In this document: positions 20,486-30,974 of the stretch, one piece after another
Position numbering within the stretch: position 1 is the stretch's first letter
How the letters are laid out: each line of letters opens with the position of its first letter
Assembly (NCBI GenBank): GCA_015178975.1
Contig: WHVD01000125.1
Coordinates: forward strand, 62,001 to 126,000
DNA: 64,000 nt
Source: Hysterangium stoloniferum
Lineage: Eukaryota; Basidiomycota; Agaricomycetes; Hysterangiales; Hysterangiaceae
Reading direction: 5' to 3'
The notes under the pieces: model-generated
What the model was told of the DNA's origin: nothing
The model's input: the letters and a program-made list of their open reading frames with translations, nothing else
Databases searched by the model: none
Position numbers and translations under genes: made by a program

Positions 20486-20990
20486 AATAAATACTGAGAA
20501 TATCCTTGCAAGATCCTTAAGACTACATGAAGATCCTGATAAGTTAGTATCACAGTAGACCCTGTAGGTTAGTGTAAATAAAGCATATATTAACTTAATA
20601 GTGTTTTATTCTATATCTAATCTCTTGACCTGTTTATAAATAATTTTACTGTTTGATAAATAGTATAAAATATATATAAACTAGCTACAATTGAAGTTAA
20701 ATCTAGCTTTGGAATCAGTAAATTGTTATTCTTATTTTAATAGTTGTTGTCACAGAAAAAGAACAAGCTTGCACAAGCAGCTCTCAAAACCTTCTTTGCG
20801 AAGTAGAGTGTATATATTCAAGTAAACTCTTGACTTCAGGGGTTCTAAGTCTACCAAGGCTGCCACTGATTAATATCAAATACTTAAATTATTTTACCTT
20901 GCAGTGAATTGAGTATTTGCACATTTTGATAAAGCATTGGACTCCTTTTTCGGAAAATAGTATTAAAATGAGGCTAATACATTACAGGCT
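20486..20990 (+). repeat. Direct repeat 2 of block X
   Basis: Second copy of the 505-bp repeat. Similarity to the inverse copy near 51551-52136 extends further left, to about 20405. Confidence 0.85.
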
Positions 20991-21183
20991 CAGCCTGTGG
21001 GGTAGTAGATAGGAAAACTCCATTGCTGAGAACACAAAGCTAAAACAAAGATTGTATAGGGTGGCCATTGTTAGAGTATGATACTACAGCTCTAACATAG
21101 TCTATTATGGTCTCTATATTTTTCTGATATTTGTAGTATTTTTCCCAGCACTGTAGGTGCAGTATTGAGTTACCATAGGTCAG

Positions 21184-21756
21184 TACCTTGTTACGACCCG
21201 TTCCCGGATGTTTCAATATCTGACTTCCGATCTCCCACTTTCGATATCCGATATCCGACTACGGAACATCATAGTTACCGTATCATCCTTGTTCTTCGTT
21301 TGTTCCGCATTTGGTAATTTGTCCGTTGACAAGTATTCACTCGTTTGTTGTTGTATTCCCATCTCGGAATATTGTCTTCCTAATATGTCTTATTGTATTT
21401 CCGTTTTAAGAATACTTCCATTTCCGTCTTATTATGGTCTCAGTTTGTAGTACAATAACGAGTAGACTTATATTAGTTTCCGCGAATTTGTACTTTACTT
21501 TAGATCTGATATCGACTTAGTTTCTTATTCCTCCTCCCATCTTTCTGTACGCTCGATATTCGGAACTCTTCAGAACTCTGAATATCCATATCTTCCGTCG
21601 TTAGTTCACTTCCGAAATTAAGGACATTGAGCGTTTGCGTAGAGGCGCAGCACATAAGCTGAAGCCGACGTCCTGACCCTATCCACGAGTTTCCGACTTC
21701 CCGGTGACTTCCCGATAGTTCCGGAATAAGTTCCCGACACGGCACTTAACATACCT
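21184..21756. mobile_element. Solo LTR with TACCT target duplication
   Basis: A 563-bp sequence TGTTACGACC..CTTAACA (21189-21751) is flanked by TACCT at 21184-21188 and 21752-21756. The empty site is preserved in the inverse X copy near 48570 (AGGTACTGACCTAAGG on that strand), which proves the insertion. It shares short blocks with the solo LTR at 58942-60000, so it is probably a related family. Confidence 0.92.
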
Positions 21757-21860
21757 CCTGTATAGGTGCTTAGATAAGCACCTAGTAGTATAGTCCACTG
21801 TGGGCGTGGGAAAGTCTCCTTAGTGTTTACTTTCCAATCACACTCACAGGGGTGTCCTGC

Positions 21861-23809
21861 AAAGTGTTATTCAACTGTTTCAACAACCATTGCAAATGTA
21901 CTGCTCTCACTGCTATTTTGGAGTGGGAGACAGGAAAGTACAACATCTGTGGCACACCTTATGCTTCACTAGTGTTTGTGCTATTGAGAACTGGCAAAAC
22001 ATCAACATATATCATAACTGCTTTATTACCTCTCTGCTAAGGATGAATTTCCTTTCTAGTATCTATGAACCAGTCACCCAAACAAGTTATTGGTTGGAGC
22101 TCTCCACTGAGAAGACTTGTATGTGTAGGATTCCGTTCAAGGACTTAATCCACCAAGACCCTTCTCAATTGTCTTTCATGTGTCCCCCTGCACAAACCGA
22201 GTCTCACAATTTTCCTGCCTCCAACTTTCCTGTCCAACTGTTTCCTAACTGCCAACAATTGGGCACTTATCATATTCGAGTCGAATTCATCATCCCGTCT
22301 GCTTTGTGTTTTCAAGTATGTTGCAAACATTGTCACCCATATGTTTCCCCAATGCCCACCCCTTGTTTTGATGCATACTCGATGACCTCTTTGACAGGTG
22401 GCCATGTTGGAATACGAGCGTTACATAAACTTGTAACACATATCCCTTTGTTTTTGTCTTTTTATTCCCTTTGTTCCATCCCTTTTGTTGCCCCATTTAG
22501 TATCCTATTGTTTAGCAGACATATATAAGTAGCCCAGTGTTCATGTATCTACTTATTTATTTGCCTAATCTTACTACAAGATATACACACAAACGAAATT
22601 TATATACTGCTCTTATAGTTCATTCGGAGTTTCTATATTTTATTCTAATAGGCCAACCCGGCTGTTTTGAATGTCGTCAATCAATCTAGGAGTGCCACTG
22701 AGACATTTTTGACCTATATAATTGCAAGAATTTATCGATGTTTTTTCCCTCTACCCCCATTCTGGCTCATCAATCGTCATTAAAAAGAATCAACCTCTAG
22801 AGCAGTCACGCACTCAAATTGGACTAGGTTTTGTACATACATATAAACCATTCTTCACATTAACACTGATCCACAGTTCTTCAGTCAAAAAATTGGCAAG
22901 CAAGATCTATGTGGCATACCCAACTTGAATCCTATAGACGTTTATGAGAGCTTTTACGATCGAGTTTCCAACAACAACAAGTTATACTCGTCTTTGGAAA
23001 GCAATCATATTGGCCACATTCATTACTGCTCTTGTTCTGAGTATATAATCCACTCGGCTAGCCACCAAGTAGTTCCTTGCGGGTTAACCCTTTATTCTCT
23101 CTTTTGTTCCTTGATCTTCAATAAATAAAATTGATATTTGCTGATGCTGATCAATATTCACGACTCGTCAGCCTGAATCAGATTCCATGGCTTGACGATA
23201 GGAAATTCTGAAATATTTAGGATCATTTTTGAGATGCCTGTCAATGAATTGCCATGGTCAAGGGGGCATTCAATAACGCCCCTATAGGTCTCAAACAAGC
23301 TAATAAATGCATCAAATGCAATATTATAGTAACGAATATCCATTAACTTTGCAACATGATGCGACATTTATCCTGCCGAGGGCTATCATGTTAAATGCGA
23401 TCATTGTGATTCCACTAGGATTCTTTCTGCCTAACAGAGAAGAGATCATACCTACATGATTGTCTCAGAAGGCAATCATCACACCTTGTGATAGTGACCC
23501 TAGAGCTCTAATACTACTATATACAGTCGGCTTTATCCCATCTCCACTCAACTCCATACAACTACACGCGCTAAATAATGATGAACGAGCGCATAAACGT
23601 TGAGAACACTACTCATTTATCCTTCCCTTTGTATTTTCCTACTTTAAGTACGCAGTTTTAAGATGTAAAAGCGAGGAGAAGAGTCCTGAAGTGTACGGAA
23701 AGCTTCATAACACTGAGTAGTGTATCATGTAGATCCAATGTCGGTGTCATTGAGTAGGTTAGCGTAACCTCGAGGTCGATGACAATTAACATAGTAAACC
23801 CTTATTTCA
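21861..23809. other. Gene-poor stretch between block X and RSA3
   Basis: I find no recognisable gene or RNA here. A 212-codon frame at 21890-22528 and a 69-codon minus frame at 23158-23367 have no family resemblance or supporting splice signals. The latter is the more protein-like of the two. The sequence is moderately AT-rich and is not repeated elsewhere in the window. Confidence 0.5.
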
Positions 23810-24214
23810 TCAAGTCGAACCCAATACAACCTCCATCTCATTCACGGCCGTCTCCCCACTTGGCATTGTGGAAGAGAAGACATCAGCGCCGGAAGCCAAC
23901 GAATCAATGAGGAGTGATAGTCGAGATGTAGTCATATTTGATTCCTAGCGGAAAGAGGATGAGAGTAAATCAACATGAGACAAACAGCCACACAATACAA
24001 CCCACTTTTCGGATCTCTTCCAAATCATCCTTAAATGCATCCGCTACCGAACTCATCCAGAACGTTCTGAATTTCTCTTTAAGCGCTTTTTCATTTTCAC
24101 TTGGGACATTAGCTGTGCTGGGTGGAAGCAGGGAAGGGACTGGCTGTCCTTTAACTTGCACTTTCTTCTGCTCATCCTCAGAAGACGACGAGGACGACGA
24201 ATCAGAGTCTGATT
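23810..24214 (-). CDS. RSA3: Ribosome-assembly protein 3 (two 3' exons)
   Basis: Two exons on the minus strand encode the conserved part of RSA3, a nucleolar factor that helps assemble pre-60S ribosomal subunits with Dbp6 (family knowledge). The exon at 24006-24214 gives an acidic serine run (SDSDSSSSSS..EDEQ), then KEKFRTFWMSSVADAFKDDL and EEIRK. A 61-bp intron follows (23945-24005; GTGGGT..CTAG). The last exon (23810-23944) gives ESNMTTSRLSLLIDSLASGA, DVFSS and a tail NEMEVVL before TGA. A good acceptor (ATCACTCAG) precedes 24214, so a further 5' exon with the start codon is expected. I could not find it in 24215-24790, where a transposon end lies at 24476-24580. The gene is either intact with a distant first exon or cut off. 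Confidence 0.82.
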
Positions 24215-24475
24215 CTGAGTGATGAGGTCTTTGAACAAAATGTTCAGGTTGTTGAGGAGCAGATTATAACATGTCAGGAAGCACTTCAGGCTGCAGTGGC
24301 TTTCGGGAAAGTATGTTACCACGCTTGAGAATCCATTTTCACGCCAGTTTGAGGTCATGCTGGGTTCATTTGGACACAGGACACAAGTGGCCGATATGCA
24401 AGGAATGAAAGATAGTAAAATAACTAATTACTTTTCTTGTTTGTAGTCTACACTTGCATATGCCAAAATAATCAA

Positions 24476-24580
24476 GCTCCTCTCATAATGTATACCCATC
24501 ATAATGTGTACCCCTCATAACGCATACCCTGGAGCATACCCCGAGGGGGTATGCATTATGAGGGGTCCTACTGTATATAT
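24476..24580. repeat. Terminal repeat of a pogo/Fot1-like DNA transposon
   Basis: On the minus strand the sequence begins TACAGTAGGACCCCTCATAA next to a TATATATA run. It continues with repeated (C)TCATAATG.(A)TACCC motifs on alternating strands, including a short hairpin of GCATACCC/GGGTATGC. This end sequence and a TA flank are typical of fungal pogo/Fot1 elements. I see no transposase or second end, so this is an end remnant or a tiny derivative. Confidence 0.55.
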
Positions 24581-24793
24581 ATATATATGGATTTTTCATT
24601 CTGATATGCCTCTATGAAGTAAGATATTTCACTTCCCGGGAATGGACAAGGGCTCCCAAGAATGTGGGGCGGTTCAAAGCCCGATTTCCCGGTGACCTAT
24701 GTTCTCCGCGACGACGACGGCTACTCCTGCTTCATAGACCTTTCGTCCAGTAATACAATCAATTTCTAATAATTAATCACAATCGAGAACATC

Positions 24794-25285
24794 ATGGAGC
24801 ACACCACGAATAGCACGCGTACCGACAAAAATGATTGTTGTTATTCTGTACTTTCATACTTCTCTTATCGTGAAGAAGCCGAGCAGCACCGACGACAACA
24901 GCAGAACCCTATCAGCCTCTCATTTCAATCCTCAACAATCCCATCACATCCCCACAGCCAAAATCGAAGCCAAAGCCGAAATCCAGATCAAACCCAAACT
25001 CAATATCAATATCAAACTCAAACTCAAACTCATAATGAAAATCAGGCCCTCCCACCATTCTTAAACGACCTCCGCACAGAGCTCCTTGAATCCTGTCACA
25101 AACACGCAACTCAATGCGCTTCACTGCACCATGAAATAGACAAACTACTCTCTGATGCTGCTGCGCTTCTTGTTCAGGTTGCGGAAGTGGAGGAGAGAAT
25201 AGATGAAGTGAGGATGGGGACGGGGACGAATAGGGACGTAATTGAAAGGGCTAGGAATGCGATATGCGGGAAGACGAGTCGTTGA
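24794..25285 (+). CDS. Small coiled-coil protein, unrecognised
   Basis: A 163-codon frame starts MEHTTNSTRT with ATCATGG context. Residues 35-85 are low-complexity, rich in Gln/Asn/Ser, with alternating Q-T-Q-Y steps. The last ~75 residues look structured: LPPFLNDLRTELLESCHKHA, ASLHHEIDKLLSDAAALLVQ and VAEVEERIDEVR form a likely heptad-bearing helix pair. No membrane segment or signal peptide. The C-terminal half resembles small complex subunits, but I cannot name a family. It lies tail-to-tail with the ADE2 remnant, with about 330 bp between. The low-complexity N-terminus may be partly intron or wrongly started; the C-terminal helix is the better-supported part. Confidence 0.55.
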   Translation: MEHTTNSTRTDKNDCCYSVLSYFSYREEAEQHRRQQQNPISLSFQSSTIPSHPHSQNRSQSRNPDQTQTQYQYQTQTQTHNENQALPPFLNDLRTELLESCHKHATQCASLHHEIDKLLSDAAALLVQVAEVEERIDEVRMGTGTNRDVIERARNAICGKTSR

Positions 25286-25617
25286 CAGTAAAAGGTATTG
25301 GCTTCTGTGTTGTTCCCCGCTTGTCTCTGTCCCTGGTCAAACACTCGTCACTTGCACCTTTCATATCAATGTGGACTTAAGCTTTACATTTTCATCTTAA
25401 TACCTGACCGATTCTACTCTGCATCACTGGATTGTGTGTTCGTGTATACCTGTATCTTCCTGTCAACAATAGTTCAATCCATCAAGTACTGCGATGTGAA
25501 AACCAGCTTTTCAATAGATCATACCGATTCTCTTATGTCTAATCAAACATGTCCAATTAACCGTGTATATTCTCCCCATGCATCGGTATCGTTCCTTTTC
25601 TTCAACCCGCTATTGTC
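25286..25617. other. Intergenic space between convergent genes
   Basis: No gene is recognised. It should hold the 3' ends of the coiled-coil gene and of ADE2. The 181-codon plus frame at 25298-25843 runs antisense across the ADE2 exon and is not supported. Confidence 0.6.
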
Positions 25618-26081
25618 TTACTTCACTCCCGTTCCATACGCCTCCCACCCCTCTCCTTCAAGCTTCTTAATCTTTCCCTCTACCTCCTCTCTCATTGATT
25701 GCATATACGCTTCAACCCTATCCCCGATTTCTGGAATCCCTGTCCCGAGTATTCGAGCGGCAAGAAGGCCGCCGTTTTGCGCATTATTGATTGCGACTGT
25801 TGCGACTGGTATGCCGCGCTGTGATGAGAAGTCGTCGACGTAACATATATTTGATAGATAGTGTAGTAGATAGCAGATAATAATCGAACAGCGTGAGTGT
25901 GGTTCGATTTAGGAAGAAAAAGGTAGGGGAATTAACGTACCGGCATTTGCACGATGCTGTGTAACGAATCGACCCCGTCCAAAATGCTCCCTTTGACTGG
26001 CACACCAATGACAGGTAACGATGTCAGGGCAGCTACCATCCCTGGTAAATGGGCTGCGCCACCCGCTCCTGCGATGATAAC
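25618..26081 (-). pseudogene. ADE2: ADE2 3' remnant (phosphoribosylaminoimidazole carboxylase)
   Basis: The C-terminal PurE-type carboxylase domain of ADE2, the purine-pathway enzyme that carboxylates aminoimidazole ribotide. The exon at 25941-26081 reads [40 protein letters not shown] and HSIVQMP. A 122-bp intron follows (25819-25940; GTACGT..CACAG). The last exon (25618-25818) reads RGIPVATVAINNAQNGGLLA, ARILGTGIPEIGDRVEAYMQ and a charged helix ending GTGVK before TAA. Both splice junctions rejoin the conserved QMPRG(I/V)PVATVAINN in phase. Coding similarity stops at 26081, inside the carboxylase domain, where copia element F begins. The ATP-grasp half and the start of the carboxylase domain are absent from the window. 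It is therefore a truncated gene or a duplicate remnant; an intact allele may exist elsewhere. Confidence 0.9.
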
Positions 26082-27058
26082 TCACCGATAATGGCGAAAA
26101 TTGGATTGCTTGGAAAAGCCAAATATTATCCATATTGGAATCAGGTGCACTGTTGAAACATATCAATGGAAGTGCACAGTGCCCCCCAGATCCTACAATA
26201 TATGTTGCAGGAACTGTATTAACAAATGATCAGCTGGATCTTAGGGACAAGCAAGAGGAATGTTTGGATCGTTACCTTGCACATGAAGGATGAGTCAAAG
26301 CTCAAATCTTTTTATCAGTCAGCCCATCTCTTATGTTCAGTCTGCAAAGACTTAGCACAGCAAGAGAAGTATGGGAGGCCGTTTGCCAGGAATTCGAGTC
26401 GAAGCCGAAAATGGCCCAAGTCGATTTGCAGCGCAGAATGCATGCTCTAAAATGCAAAGAAGGGGAAGATGTGCATTCCCACCTTGACACCCTGCTCAAA
26501 ATGTATCAGCAATTAGCAAGCATGGGAATGAAAATAGAAGATACCGATTTCTTCAATATTATGCTGAGTTCACTCCCGGACTCCTACAATGTCATGATGA
26601 ATGCAGTAACAGCTTCTGCAACAGCCACTGGAACTGTTTTAACCCCAACAAACCTAATAACAATGATCAAAGCTGAATATGAGCGTAGAAAATCAAAGAC
26701 AGCCCCAAACTCAACTAATAACAACAATCAAGCCCTCCTAGCTAATATGAAGGGCCAGCAACGAAGTACAGGCCCTAGCAATAACTCCTGGAACTCGAGA
26801 AACACCTCCACAACTCAAAATCGAAACCTAACATGCTTCAATCTGAATTGCAGACGGATTGGGCATGTCATAGCCGATTGTTGGGCTAAAGGTGGTGGTA
26901 AGGAGGGGCAAGGACCAAGATATATGCACGGAAATTCAAGGCGCAATAGCACAAACCAAAGGGGATATAATACAGGCAACAACAGGAATGCAAATATCAC
27001 AAACAAAGAGTCATATGCATTCGCTAGCTTACTAAACATGGGGATTTTTAACAAATGA
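26082..27058 (+). pseudogene. Element F Gag
   Basis: The N-terminal block ENWIAWKSQILSILESGALL and KHINGSAQCPP is typical of fungal copia Gag. The UBN2-like capsid follows (VWEAVCQEFESKPKMAQVDL, MHALKCKEGEDVHSHLD). Near 26840 is a zinc-knuckle remnant CFNLNCRRIGHVIADC. Confidence 0.85.
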
Positions 27059-27059
27059 C

Positions 27060-28343
27060 GAAACTAATAACAATGGCACAAAAATCATCAAAGTATGGGA
27101 CTCTGGGGCCAATTCTCATATGTCCCCATATCTAAGCTTATTCTCAAGCTTCGAAACAATAGACCCACCTCGGAAAATTTGTGCTGCTGATAAGACAGAA
27201 TTCTTAGCCATGGGAATTGGCAATATGTGCATACAAGTGCAAAATGGCAGCAAGCCCACTAACATCACATTACAAAATGTGTTATACTCACCCGAATTAG
27301 CCTTTACTTTAGTGTCCATCACATGTTGCGATAAAAAGGGGTTCTCATGCACATTCGGTGATGGAAAATGCACCCTTCGAAATCCGGAGAGAGGTATATG
27401 CGGGAAAACAATCAAATCAATGGTCTTTATCAAAGAAGGTATATTATCCACGAGAGCAATAATCTACAAAATGACGCCTGCACTACAATGACAATAAACA
27501 AGCTGCATACATGTATGGGACACATAGCACCAGCTGCTGCGAAGCGAATGGTCAAAAATGGGGCAATCGAGGGAATCACAACTAGATCATACAAGACCTA
27601 TCGAGTTTTGTGAAGCCTGTACCAAAAGGAAGATTACTCAGGAGCCAATCCCAAAAGTTCAGAAATCAGAACAAGCCAAATCTCAAGGCCAAAAGATACA
27701 CACCGATGTATGGGGGCCATCCGAAGTTCAAACCATCGGAGGTTGTAGATGGTATATATCATTTACTGATGATTTCACAAGAGAAACAAGAACCTACCTG
27801 ATGAAAATGAAAGGAGAAGCATTCCAAAAGTACAAGTCATATGAGGCATTCCTAAATCAACAAAGGAACATTGCGATTAAGAAATTACAGTCAGACAATG
27901 GGGGCAAATATACATCCAATGAGTTTAAAGACTATCTATCCTCATGTGGAACCCTCCAACAGTTAACTGTCCATGATACTCCCCAACAGAATGGTGTCAT
28001 GGAAAGACTAAATCGAACATTAGTCGAACACACCCAGTCAATGCTCATCGCTGCCAATCTGCCCAAGTTCCTATGGGGCGAGTGCATACAGCATGCAGTA
28101 TATCTAAAGAATAGAACAGCAACATTATCTCTCGATGGAAAAACACCATACGAGCTAGTTCATAACAAAAAGCCGAATCTAAGTGACTTACCGGAATGGG
28201 GAGAAACTGTATATGTGAGGATGGAGCCAGAGGGAGGTAAATTAGGACCCAAGGCAAAAGAGGGCCACTGGGTCGGGTACAGTTTTAACAGTGAAGGACA
28301 CCACATATATTGGCCAGAAAAATGCACCGTAACCATAGAATGA
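27060..28343 (+). pseudogene. Element F protease and integrase
   Basis: Aspartic protease motif WDSGANSHMSPYLSLFSS near 27090, then the Gag-pre-integrase block (LHTCMGHIAPAAAKRMVKNG). The integrase core has IHTDVWGPSE, FTDDFTRETRTYLMK, LQSDNGGKYTSNEFK and TPQQNGVMERLNRTLVEH. Confidence 0.87.
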
Positions 28344-30307
28344 AATGTAGCATTCCCCAAGCAAGCTGGGGCTCCTATACTCGTATCAGGAAAGGATCTA
28401 GAGCCCAAAACATACAAGATACTTCCTCAAATTCCCACAGATGGACCATTGCCCGAATCGCCTCAAGTTAGCATTCCAGAGCTACCAGAAACTACGGAAT
28501 CCTTACCTCAAGAGCAATTGAGACGAGGTTCAAGAACCAGATTTCCATCTGATTATATACACCGTCTCAGACAAGGGGAAGGTACCGCAGGTTCTAGTCA
28601 AATCGAATTCTCTCCAAGACTACAAGTACCAGAAGAATTTGGAAAGGCTACATGTGTTATATTAGAAGACGAAAACGGTTTTGATGAAGACTCAATGTTA
28701 TGGGGAGACAGTCCAAGTGAGCTGCCAATCATGATTGATAAAACTATTTCGTATACAGACACATATAGCCCATTGGAATGGATGGAGTTTACAGACAGGA
28801 TGGACAGTGAGAGATTGGAAATGATAGGGATGGTTGCAAACATTCAAGAAGGTGTACCAGCTACAGTGGAAGAGGCTATGAGAGGAGATGATTGGCCATT
28901 GTGGAAGCCAGCATTTTTAAAGGAGTTGAAGGCCTTACACGATTTAGGCACCTGGGAACTCATCGACAAACCCGAAGGAGTCAATATAGTCGGTTCTAAA
29001 TGGACATTAAGAATAAAACACGATGCAAATGGAAACATCAATACATACAAGGCACGACTAGTAGCTCAAGGCTTTACACAAGTATTTGGGACGGACTATG
29101 AAGAGATGTTTTCTCCAATTGTTCATTTGGCTTCACTGAGGCTTATCACAGGCATAGCAGCCCATAACAGCTGGCCTATAGAGCAAATGGATGTCAACAA
29201 TGCATACTTAAATGCAAAGCTTACAGAAACAGTGTATATGCACCAACCACCGGGATTTCCTCAAGGTCCACCATTGAAAGTACTCAAATTGAAAAAGGTT
29301 CTATACGGTTTAAAACAATCGGGCAGAGAATGGTACAAGCTACTCAGAAAGGTGATGAATCAAATGGGATTTACTTGCTCACTATCCGATCCAGCCGTAT
29401 TCTACAAAAGAGTGGAACACAGTATTATCATTATTGCAGTAGCCATGTACGATCTCACCATCACTGCAAATACGAAGGAAGGGATAACTCAAACAAAAGA
29501 GCAATTCAAATCGCATTTCAAAATGAAGGATATCGGTGAATTACATTGGTTACTAAATATAGAGGTCAAATACAATATCAAAGCGCATACAATCTCATTC
29601 GGACAAACCACATATATCAACTTGATTATCAAACATTTCAATTTACAAGATGCAGCCCCAATCACACTGCCTATGGACCCCAAACCATTATTATCAAAAG
29701 AACAATGTCTGACCACACCAAAAGAATGCGAAAATATGAAGAACATTCCTTATCGCGAAGCCATTCGTTCATTAATGTGGGCCACAATGGGTACAAGACC
29801 AGATATTGCTTTTGCAGTATCTATTTTATCTCAATTTATGGAGAATCCAGGACGAGTACATTGGGAAGCAATGAAAAGAGTACTAAAATATTTGAAGGGA
29901 ACACGAGACTTCAAATTAACAGTGGGAAGAAACGAGAGTGGTATAATGGGGTATACAGATCAGATGCAGATTGGGGACAACAACCAGATTGGCACTCAAT
30001 GTCAGGTTATTGTTTTCTATTAAATGGTGGAGCGTTCTCTTGGAATTCAAACAAACAAAGACTCGTAACTTTATCTAGCATTGAGGCCGAATTCGTTGCA
30101 GCTACATATGCCATCAAAGAGGCATGCTGGATTTGCAAATTCATGAATGAAGTCTTTCATCCATTCACCAAATCGATCACACTTCATTGCGACAATCAAG
30201 CCGCTATTATTATATCGAAAAATAACAGATTCCAAGGATGAACAAAGCACATCGATATACAATACAAATTCATATACAAAATTGTAGAGAACAGCACAGT
30301 TACACTC
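28344..30307 (+). pseudogene. Element F reverse transcriptase and RNase H
   Basis: Copia RT blocks: GSKWTLRIKHDANGNI, YKARLVAQGFTQVFGTDYEE, MDVNNAYLNAKLTETVYM and KKVLYGLKQSGREWYK, followed by the catalytic-loop region. The RNase H region follows with LVTLSSIEAEFVAATYAIKE and LHCDNQAAIIISKN. It ends where element CE is inserted. Confidence 0.87.
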
Positions 30308-30949
30308 TGTGAAGAGTCGATAGATTCTGACCGCTCGATGTACGAGGAATAGTATTTATTCAACTACTATTGTTAAGTATTTACCGTCCTGTACAATACT
30401 GTAGTTTACTAGACTGATAGTACTAGTAAAGAGACGCACTACACGTCACAAGAGCAACTGTACAGTTGCTCGTGACGATAAGGACCGGAGAAAAGAAGAG
30501 TTGACCTTTACGGTACACCTTGTAGCTAGAAGTAAGAAAGATAATCAGCGAAAGACTGAATATCAGAGGTAGAGATATAGCAGCGCGAATCAACTAGAGT
30601 GTCGACGAGCGCAAAGACTTGAGAGTGGAACTCGACCTTCACGGTTCGAGTCCAAAGATTACTAGCACGCAAGTAGTTGCTACTTTTATAAGTAGCTGAG
30701 ACATTACCCTTGACACCTCTCACTATTCGACGTCTGGGTCATTACGAGGTGGTGTCTGCTGGGTAAAAAAGCATCTGTCTTTTGGCGCTGAGAGCACCCA
30801 TAGGTATACACAAGACTTCGAACTAAGAAATACGGGTATGCTCGAAAGATATAGAGAATTAAAGAAAAGGAATAGAAACTAGATAATAAAGTACTATAAT
30901 ATGCATATTATTCCACTGGCCAATCATGCATATATGCATACCCTTCACA
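30308..30949 (-). repeat. 3' LTR of element CE
   Basis: 642 bp, TG..CA, carrying the family palindrome near 30450-30475. On the element strand it is preceded by the polypurine tract (ACTGGGGGGCAC). Confidence 0.92.
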
Positions 30950-30974
30950 GTGCCCCCCAGTTCGAAGGGATGTG

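Larger units (their letters stand above)
19293..21860 (+). repeat. Repeat block X, left copy
   Basis: An AT-rich, gene-free block whose inverse copy lies at 48372-52270. It opens with four short repeats of CCACCTCTAGTTGAG (about 19301, 19347, 19427, 19458). Two direct repeats of about 505 bp follow (19561-20065 and 20486-20990), separated by about 420 bp. A unique part then ends near 21860. The direct repeats end CTAATACATCACA and CTAATACATTACA and could be LTRs of a small LTR-type element, but no coding part is present. It is interrupted by a solo LTR at 21189-21751. Confidence 0.75.
26082..30307 (+). mobile_element. Ty1/copia element F, decayed
   Basis: Copia-type order Gag, protease, integrase, RT, RNase H. 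It starts without a visible LTR directly against the ADE2 fragment and is cut on the right by the LTR of element CE at 30308. It is old: broken in several places (about half a dozen or more), and its ends are lost. No target duplication can be shown. Confidence 0.85.

Noticed and set aside
21890-22528. 212-codon plus-strand frame in the gene-poor stretch
   Set aside because: No family resemblance, no consistent domain, high Cys/His/Ser content typical of chance frames. Kept only as part of an unassigned region.
23158-23367. 69-codon minus-strand frame (YYNIAFDAFISLFETYRGVI)
   Set aside because: Somewhat protein-like but short, without splice evidence, neighbours or a recognised family.
24621-24769. 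Plus-strand frame without Met ending SCFIDLSSSNTINF, just before the coiled-coil gene
   Set aside because: Looks a little like a terminal exon, but there is no start, no clear upstream exon and no family. Too weak to list as a gene.
25298-25843. 181-codon plus-strand frame across the ADE2 3' exon
   Set aside because: The opposite strand encodes the conserved ADE2 C-terminus with matching splice sites.
26082-26100. A target duplication for copia element F at the ADE2 junction
   Set aside because: F has no LTR at this end, and its right end is removed by element CE, so no duplication can be tested.
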